DNA from: Lathyrus oleraceus
Taxonomy: Eukaryota > Streptophyta > Magnoliopsida > Fabales > Fabaceae
Reading direction: 5' to 3'
NCBI RefSeq assembly: GCF_024323335.1
Contig: NC_066585.1
Location: 536,680,769-536,744,768 of the forward strand
Length of the DNA: 64,000 nucleotides
Under the pieces are notes generated by a model. That model saw nothing but the letters and a program-made list of their open reading frames with translations, made no database searches and was not told the origin of the DNA. Position 1 is the first letter of the stretch, and every line of letters starts with the position of its first letter. The translations under genes were made by a program, and so were the position numbers. Shown in pieces: positions 56,401-64,000 of this stretch.

Positions 56401-59043
56401 ATGTTAATGGTGCTACATGCAAAAAATTAAGGCCATTGGCCAAGGGGAAGCATGGCAAAAAATTCAGGGAATATTGCATATCAAATGGTGTCACATATTT
56501 CCACACTCAAATTCAATAATCCATATCTAAAAAACAGAGGTCTAAAAAATACAAAACCTATGTCAAAAATTCCAGAAATGAGTTAAGATTCTACACCTAA
56601 AATTTCAATTAATTTGGATCATGTATGGTGATTATATCATTAAAATGGTGTAACATGTGAATTTGGCATACATCATGAACATCTCTATGGCAATTCAAAT
56701 TTCTACCAAGCAACATTTTTACTTTTGATTCTATAAAAAAGTAGGAAAAAAAAAGAAGATTATCAAAAAAAGTCTTGATTTATTTGGATTATTATTGATC
56801 ATTTTGTGATTTTTTTAAAGATTTTAAATAATTATTTAATATTTATTAGGCATTAAAATGGATTTATTTTAATTAATTTAGGATGCAGTGGCAAAAGTGG
56901 TAATTACTGAAGCCACGCCTAATACGCAGCGTTTCAATTAGATGAGATGGACGGTTGTGATTCATTCTGGCAATCAGAAACATGAAACGGCAAGGCAAAC
57001 GCGTGATGACGGATCTAAGCAGCATTATTTCCAGAAAATTGCAAAGTTCATCGCGTTCTTCAACTGTTCTTCGCCCAGAATTTAGGTTTCGAGCAAACTT
57101 CCATGAAAATCCACAAACTCTATACCGATCGAACCGGCTTCTCATCAGGAATACAATTACGCAAACGATTTCATCTATCAATTTCTACACAGAGCGAATC
57201 GAAAGAAAGAAGGAAACGCATCGAAACCTCAATTGCGAATAACTCACTCAAATTTCAACGAATTTACAATCCAAAAGCTTCAGATTACTCTACAATCAAT
57301 ACTCTACCAAATCCCTAACATAATTTAAGCTATTGCGCGATTTGAAATCCGACCTTTCTTGATTGTGCAGCAATGGAGTTCGCGATTTAGAGCTCGGCGA
57401 CGCGAAACAGATGAAGGAGATTACTTCAGAAGGCGAGTGATGATGCCAATCCAGCTCCAGCACGGTTGAATTGAGCGATTTCTCAAGCTGCCATGGGAAT
57501 GCCTTCTTGCAACAGTTGAGGATTGGCTGCGATTTTGGTTCCAATCTTGATCAACAGCAACTTGATTTCACCTGCAAGTCAAGAATCCACAGAAAATTTC
57601 CACAAAAGTTTGGTAGATCTTGATGAAATTTGAGCAAAAAGTGTTAGAGCAAAAAATGAGAGATGAGAGAATTTTCTTTTGTTTTCTGTTATACTGTGAA
57701 AGTGATTGTGAAGTTGTGATTAGTTTTCAATTCTGTTATGGTTTAAGTTTATATATGGAAGCACTAATCCAACTCTAATCCTAATTAGTGAAAAATGGAT
57801 TAGTTATAAAATGAAGCTCATGTGTGAATTTGGATTTTTGGCTTTGAATCATTAGCAGCATTACAGCAGGAATTTTCCACTTTCAACAAGTTGTAAATAC
57901 CCTTTGGAAGCTGATTGCATAATTCTCACTTTCAAATTCCCCATATTTTGCATTTTCACCATGTGATGGCTTGTGTGTCCATTTTTTCCAATTCATTTTC
58001 AAAACCAATTCTCAAACCACAAGGCCTAGGCATGTTGTGAGTATTCCAACAAGTTCCAAATGCCATTTATGAGGTGTAGAAAAAATCCCCACTCAAAAAT
58101 TCCAATTATTTCACAAGTTGGACGATTTTGCCCCTGGTTCAATTAACAGTCCAGTTGAAATTTGACCTTTTGCATTGAGCAATTTTGAAGAAATCCAATT
58201 ATGCACCATTGAAGTACATATTAAATGGAGTTTGTGCATATAAAGAACTTGCAATTTGGACAATCCATGTGGTAGTTATGGCCTCCTGATTACGGGTCTT
58301 TTTTGAAATTCACTGAGCCATATCTTGCAAACCACACATGGGATTTTCAAGTTCTTGGACTTTTTAGAAAGGTGAGATCAAGATCTTCAACTTTCATGTT
58401 GGACAAATTTTGATTTGAAGCTTGTATGATGAAGTTATCTTGAAGGGAAAAACTTTCCACTTTGGGCAGCTGAGATTACAGGTCCACTGCCATTTTGGGA
58501 AACTGTCTGTCTGAGCTCAATTCCTTCAACCTTGGTCTTTGAAATGCCAAATGAGGTTTATATAGACATGAATGAGACCCTTTTAACCAATTCCAATCAC
58601 CAAATCACTGATTAAATCCACAGTTGACCACAGTTGACTTTGGTTGACTGGGCCATGTTCTGATGAATTTCAAGCCTCTTTCACATGAGATCTTGATTCC
58701 CAATGATATCACAAATTATATGAACTCTTAATGAATGATCATGGTGTCCAAATTCTTCAAGAATGGCCACCATCTATTGCCCAGGGCCTGATTTGACTGT
58801 GTTGACTTAGTCAGCTTCATCTGCAAGCAACATGGTTAGATGACAATATTTTTGTACTTTTGGTTAGTAAACATATGAAAAGCAATGATATACAAATGCA
58901 ATACATGCTTGGTGATCAAAAACCACACTCACAAGGTACCCCACCCACTAGGAGGACAGCTAGGGTATGCAATGATCCTTGAGGCCATGATATGATATGA
59001 TATGGGCCATGAGGGATCTTAGGGCCAAAATTGGGGTCTTACA
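53461..59043 (-). repeat. Ogre C LTR3 (5583 bp), 5' LTR of the array
   Basis: It starts on the minus strand at 59043 directly next to the ATTCC duplication. TATA at 57748-57758; W-boxes at 58624-58807. The U5 hairpin at 53647-53679 has a stem ACGCATTGGG/CCCATTGCGT with one mismatch and the loop TGCCTAACACCTT. The primer-site echo is at 53527-53536. Confidence 0.92.
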
Positions 59044-59048
59044 ATTCC
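59044..59048. repeat. Target-site duplication of Ogre C, right copy (ATTCC)
   Basis: Matches 31905-31909; B's 3' UTR resumes here. Confidence 0.85.
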
Positions 59049-60438
59049 GCATCATATACATTACATCATTTCATAACATATACATGCATACAATGTTCTT
59101 ATGTATTCCAGACGCATAAGTCCCACATTACATCATTTCACAGCACCCGCATACATACGACATTTGCATCTCATGCATCATGACATGGCATGAAGCTAAC
59201 TTTATTTTTCAGGTTAATTATCCTCCTGATACAATCAAAACAAAGGTCCATTCAGACAGACATCTCTATCAATTACATTCAGGATTCGACTACATCTTTC
59301 AGATATACTTCATGGCAACATTCATTCTGACATCCTCCTAACGATGGCATCTATAAGCCCATCCCCAGTAAATTGTTGCAAATACAACAGATACCAATAC
59401 TATCAGATACAGCCTAACGTACGGTTCACTCTGATTCAGCTCAACATATGACCTTCAACAACTCAGATACGATCTTGCGTACGATCCATTCTGACCTTCT
59501 TCAACTCGAATACAGTCTAATGTACGACCAAGTTAGACCAGAGGCTGCTCAAATACAGTCTAATGTACGACCAAGTCAGACCCTCATCCCTTGCTCAGGT
59601 GCTACCTTCGGACAGGTACATTCCTGAATGGTAGTCTGGTATACGGCTACTTCCCTTGCTCAGGTGCTACCTTCGGACAGGTACATTCCTGAATGGTAGT
59701 CTGGTATACGGCTACTCCCTTGCTCAGGTGCTACCTTCGGACAGGTACATTCCTGAATGGTAGTCTGGTATACGGCTACTCCCCTTGCTCAGGTGCTACC
59801 TTCGGACAGGTACATTCCTGAATGGTAGTCTGGTATACGGCTACTCCCCTTGCTCAGGTGCTACCTTCGGACAGCTACATTCCTGAATGGTAGTCTGGTA
59901 TACGGCTACCCCCTTTACTCAGATGCTACCTTCGGACAGGTACATTTCTGAATGGTAGTCTGGTATACGACTACTCCCTCTTCAAGCAGATTCAGCCTAA
60001 CGGACGGCTCATTCTGCAATTCAGAACCGATCTAGCGTACGATCCGTTCTGATCTTTCATCCCCATCAAAGTCATCCGCCTAACGAACAGCTCACTCTGA
60101 TACCCAGATATGGTCCAGTGTATGATCCATTCTGATCCCTTATCCCCAGCAGCATATAGCATACTCTGACTCCCCAGCGAAGTCAACAGCATGATGGATG
60201 ATTCACTATACGGTCTAGCGTATGACCCGGTATGACGTCCATGTCTTCAGACATTGTCTAACGTACGACACAATCTGGAAATCTCCTCATCAAACTACCT
60301 GGATGGCATCTTTAAGCCCATCTCCACCAAGACTAATTGGCAAGTGCAAATTTTTGGGGCATTCTAGTGTTCAATAATCTTTCACCTCCAGACCACGAAC
60401 GGTACACACCATTCTAACTCTCTCGGTTCAAGAATATT
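59049..60438 (+). mobile_element. Ogre B 3' UTR, right of the Ogre C insertion
   Basis: It continues B's 3' UTR, with diverged CAGATACAGCCTAACGTACGG submotifs as in A, then the 65-bp tandem array, then sequence matching A's last 170 bp before the PPT. Confidence 0.75.
59591..59978 (+). repeat. Tandem repeat in Ogre B 3' UTR, 65-bp unit, 6 copies
   Basis: TTGCTCAGGTGCTACCTTCG starts at 59591, 59656, 59720, 59785 and 59850, with a variant at 59915; spacing is 64-65 bp. Ogre A has no such array at this place; it has the unrelated-length 141-bp array. Confidence 0.9.
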
Positions 60439-60451
60439 GAACAGGGGCAGC
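60439..60451 (+). other. Ogre B polypurine tract
   Basis: GAACAGGGGCAGC is identical to A's tract and abuts the second B LTR. Confidence 0.85.
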
Positions 60452-62695
60452 TGTCATACCCCAAAATTTGCTCATTTATATTTCAAGACATTTTTCAAGG
60501 CATTCCGACTCATTTTCATGACACTGATCTTAAGGGAACGAAGGCCCAGCTCGCGAATGACCCAAACTGACCTATTCGCTACACGCTCGCCTAGTGATAA
60601 CATGAAAGTGGTTTATTTGGAAGCACAAGTAAAAATGGAGGAAAAGAGGTGTAAAAAGGAGAGAAAACGAACCAAATAGCAAAGCCCAGCCCAAAGCGCA
60701 AGCCACAAATGTTGTGCTTGTGACGGACGTCACGGAGGGCGTGACGAGCGTCACGCAAAGCAGCCTTGTGACGGACGTCACACATGGTGTGACGAGCGTC
60801 ACACCACTACCCTACTTTTTGGGCGCAAGTAACGCCTCAGAGACTTGAAGAGACGTTGAGGAGTGTTGGGCCCTATATCCACGCCATGAAATTAGCCACG
60901 TTGAAGAGCTCTTGGCAGCAAGTAGTTACTTAATGGTACCAATATAAATAGCCACGAAGAAAACCTAGAAAGGGGGGCTTTTTCCACATTTTTCCTTTGC
61001 CGTTTTCACTTTTGCATATTTTCTTTTCCAGCAGCTTAGGCATTGTTTTTCCTACGAGTTCTACACTATTTTCCTTGCAATTTCCTATTTCCTTTTCAGC
61101 ATTTAGTTAGTTCTATTCACACAATAGTTTCTACAAAGGAAACTATTGTGTACCTTTTTACCGGATCCAACCTTACGTTAGGATCTAGTTTATTTTCTTC
61201 GTTTTAATTTGTTGTTTAGTTGACGAATCCAAGGACAAATCCTGCCGGCTTGTGGCGGAGTGTTCAGGACTACTGTTTAACTTATTCCGAGTAACCCTAA
61301 AGGAAACCCGGAAGGAAAAGCCTACGGCAGCAAGGTCACTTCCGCTCAATTCGATCCGATCGGCCAATTCGAGGTTGCAATTCAATTGCCAACAGGTTTG
61401 CGTTACTATCACCGCTTTATGTTCCTAATGTACATGTGATATCATAATTGAATTCATAAATATATTTGAGGTTTTGCATGTGGACTTAAGTATGCCTGGA
61501 TACCTTGAATTGTTGTAATGGAGGCCGCTGTTTCGCTCTGTTTTGATCTTTACCCATCCGACTTGTTTTATTATAACCAGGCTTTGTTTACCTGATACTA
61601 TTACTGCTTTGGTGCAACTCTTGATTGCACCCTGATTTGGTACTCTAATCCGTTTGCTGAATTTTGTAAAGGTTCACCTGTCCCAGGAAAGGATTGCTGT
61701 CTAGGTCTTCCACTTTATTTGTGGGATACCCTTGTGGAGATTCGCCCTAAATTACTTGATTAATTTTAATGTGTTAATTTTAATGTATTAATTTTAATGT
61801 ATTAATTTTAATGTGGAGATTCATCCTAATTACCTAATTAACTTTAAAATATGGCTTTTAAATATGTGATCTTGGACCTCTCTTTTGCCTTACGATAACA
61901 CGGTATTACGGTCATGCCCCGCGAATGTAGGGATACACTTAGCAAAGACCCTTCGGTTAAATCATCATAAAATAAATCATGGTCCCTCGGATGTTGCCTT
62001 CGAAAATACGATTTTGTCCCCCGATGACCCTTCGGTGTAGCCTACGGTAAAATGATGATCGTTCCTTCGAATGCTAAGGTATCCTTACAACTGTTGCCTT
62101 CAATGACCAATCGATAACCCTATGATGACCCTTTTACATCCAAAGGGATAAGACTACTTACTTCTCAATAGTAAGGACAGTTTTACCCTCATAAGGATAG
62201 GAAATGCCCATAACGACCTTAGGAAGGTATAACTCTCAATTACTGGATCATAACCTAAAACATTTTCCACCCCTCACACTTTGCAAATCCTAGAAAATCA
62301 CCACTTGGTATACATTCATACTAGAATCATTACCAAGTTACATTTTTCTAAACCGTTTTCAAAATCAAACGAGATAAATACTTTGTATACATTCATACGA
62401 GAATCATTACAAAGTTAAACTCTCTTTTCGAAACATTTTTTAAACAATTCACGAACACTTTTTAGACAAAAATATAAGTGATCCAGCAATTAAGAGCCCA
62501 TGGATAACCATGGATACAAAGGGTGCTAATACCTTCCCTTTGTATAATGTACCTCCCGAACCCAAAATCTATTGAGGTCTTTCCTGTTCTTTTCCACCTT
62601 TCCTTATTGGATAAAAGAAAAGTCGGTGACGACTCTTGCTATCCGCGACATTGCGATAAAAAGCAAAATATCCCAAGTCAGTTCACCGTATGACA
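60452..62695 (+). repeat. Ogre B LTR, copy 2, shared between two units
   Basis: It has the same length as copy 1 (2244 bp), no indels, and 10 differences noted, all transitions. It follows a PPT and precedes a primer site, so it serves both neighbours. TGACG palindromes are at 60718-60804, TATA at 60943-60951, U5 hairpin at 62514-62545. Confidence 0.92.
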
Positions 62696-62699
62696 GAAC

Positions 62700-62717
62700 T
62701 GGCGACTCTGCTGGGGA
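62700..62717 (+). other. Ogre B primer-binding site, unit 2
   Basis: TGGCGACTCTGCTGGGGA follows the second LTR and proves that a second unit begins. Confidence 0.9.
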
Positions 62718-63583
62718 TGTTTAAAAAGAGAGGTTACCTTAAAAACAAGATCACTTATTTAAAATTGTCTGATTTACTTTTAAGGGGTTGCTTGGGTATT
62801 TTTGAGTGAAAGATCCTACACCCGGATCTAGTGTACCTTAGGTAAGTAGCAATAGATCATCGCGACTATCCGGCGTATACCGGAATGGTTAAAATGATGG
62901 CTACGGTTAATGTGACACTTTGGTTGTCCTGATGTTCCTCATGTTACTTGAGGAAAAATTTGGCTTCCGCGTGGTGTCATCAAAGCATTAACCAGACTTT
63001 TAGAACCCTAATTGACTCATCCTGACCATTAGAAAGTAGTGAGATAACTGACTTCGGTTCCGACTGGGGTTGGTTGAGACTCGATACTACACTCCTTGAG
63101 ATTGGACTTTAGGGAAGCTTCGGTCAACCACTTGGTGTTGCACTGAAGTGGACTTGAGGGAAGGTCAATGATTGGAGATCCTTTTAGAACCCGGTTACTA
63201 TTCTAGGACAGGTTGAACCAACTAAACTTCAGTGGGGAGGGTACTTACCTATGGAACTCATGCAAGCCTTAAAACCTAGGAATGATGGTTGTGTGACTTG
63301 CTTGTGCTTGTTATTTATTTAACCTCATAACATCATAACATCATGACATCATAACATTGTACTAACCATTTCGAGGACTTAGGGATTTAACTTTGCTCTG
63401 TTTTGTAAAATAAAAAAAATAAAAAAAAATAAAAATAAAAAAGTCTCCTTTTTTGTTGGCTTACGTAAAGTTAAATTCCAAAAGTCCTTGAAAACATTTC
63501 ATACATTGCATAGCATAACATAACATTGCATGACAGGTGTTCCAAAGGACCATATTCTCACGGTCTGCCTCTTAAACAGAAAA
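62718..63583 (+). mobile_element. Ogre B unit 2 leader
   Basis: Near-identical to 27512-28377, with the same ORF1 loss. The A/T tract (about 63407-63443) differs in length and arrangement from unit 1. Confidence 0.8.
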
Positions 63584-64000
63584 ATGGATCTCGAACAAAC
63601 TGTCAAAGATCTCCAGACTCAAAATGCTCAGTTCAAGGAGATGATGCTAAGCCTATCCAAGGGGCAGGAGGAACTGAAGGCTCTTTTGGTCGAAAAGAAG
63701 AAAGACAAGAAGGCTGTGAGTTTCATTAACCCAGGAAGAAGGCGTAAAGGACAGGCTACGGGAATCAAATTTGGAATCCCGAACGGTCCAGAGGATGAGG
63801 CGGAGAATGATTCAGAGGAAGAGGATGCTGATTTCTCCAACCCTGAGGATGATGATGAGAAGTATGAAAATGAACAGTACTCTCCGAGAGATGATAAGTA
63901 CAAGTTGTTGGAAGAACGTATGCTAGCTATGGAGGGTCAGAAGGCGCCTGGTCTGGATTTCGAAAGTTTGGGCCTGGTTTCCGATGTGACCATTCCCCGC
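63584..64000 (+). CDS. Ogre B unit 2 gag, N-terminal 139 codons, cut by window end
   Basis: The start aligns with 28378, and the frame is open to the last base of the window. I saw no difference from unit 1 over this stretch. It contains the coiled coil, the acidic region and the start of the gag core. Whether it carries unit 1's internal deletions cannot be seen. Confidence 0.85.
   Translation, partial: MDLEQTVKDLQTQNAQFKEMMLSLSKGQEELKALLVEKKKDKKAVSFINPGRRRKGQATGIKFGIPNGPEDEAENDSEEEDADFSNPEDDDEKYENEQYSPRDDKYKLLEERMLAMEGQKAPGLDFESLGLVSDVTIPR

Larger units (their letters stand above)
31910..59043 (-). mobile_element. Ogre C complex: three LTRs, two internal regions, no intact gene
   Basis: On the minus strand the order is LTR3 (59043-53461), internal region 2 (53460-50857), LTR2 (50856-45274), internal region 1 (45273-37497), LTR1 (37496-31910). 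LTRs are 5583-5587 bp and start TGTAAGACCCCAATTTTGG, typical of long Ogre LTRs. Primer sites and polypurine tracts are in the right places for both units. Coding remnants are limited to pieces of gag-pro, pre-RT and integrase. One ATTCC duplication flanks the complex. Confidence 0.9.
25246..64000 (+). mobile_element. Ogre B: non-autonomous, tandem array with shared LTR, interrupted by Ogre C
   Basis: The first unit is LTR 25246-27489, internal region 27490-31909 continued at 59049-60451, and LTR 60452-62695. That second LTR is followed by its own primer site, leader and gag start, so it is both 3' LTR of unit 1 and 5' LTR of unit 2. Relative to A, B has lost ORF1, the zinc knuckle, protease, most of RT and RNase H, and half of integrase. 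The two LTRs are both 2244 bp. I counted 10 differences, all transitions. Confidence 0.88.

Overview
The window is plant nuclear heterochromatin made entirely of LTR retrotransposons. I found no host gene, rRNA, tRNA or CRISPR array. The dominant elements are Ogre-type Ty3/gypsy elements of the Tat lineage. They carry the tRNA-Arg-type primer site TGGCGACTCTGCTGGGGA, a dual RNase H, an extra ORF1 before gag and an intron between protease and reverse transcriptase. Alongside is an old SIRE/Maximus-like Ty1/copia element. This mix points to a large-genome legume, probably tribe Fabeae (pea, vetch, faba bean, lentil group). The species is inference.

Layout. (1) 1-1310 and 10775-11125 are two halves of an old Ogre-like element 'X' (LTR end, degenerate primer site, leader). 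(2) A decayed Sirevirus at 1316-10769 splits X, with a clean 5-bp target duplication GGTCC. (3) Ogre A starts at 11131. It is nearly complete: LTR, ORF1, gag-pro, 243-nt intron, RT-RNaseH-aRNaseH, one in-frame TAG, integrase, 3' UTR, PPT and the first 954 bp of its 3' LTR. (4) Ogre B, an internally deleted non-autonomous relative, sits inside A's 3' LTR from 25246. Its second LTR (60452-62695) is followed by another primer site and another gag, so a second B unit begins and leaves the window at 64000. (5) Ogre C lies on the minus strand at 31910-59043, inside B's 3' UTR, flanked by the target duplication ATTCC. It holds three 5.6-kb LTRs and two internal regions, one with a 5169-bp deletion.

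How the parts work together. Only A encodes nearly everything needed for retrotransposition, and a single nonsense codon separates its integrase from the rest. B keeps a shortened gag ORF, and C keeps almost no coding sequence. Both keep the cis-acting ends and the 3' end of the integrase gene, which suggests they are moved in trans by A-like elements.

The most interesting signals are non-coding. Directly after the integrase stop, all three Ogre families carry an array of short two-tier hairpins, several with GNRA-type loops, each followed by a tail near GGCAAAARTTAGGGA. The paired arms differ from unit to unit yet still pair. A second hairpin 120-190 nt before the primer site keeps its loop while its stem changes in X, A/B and C. 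All families also repeat the first 10 nt of the primer site inside U5. Finally, two different Ogre families in one nest both form tandem arrays with shared LTRs.
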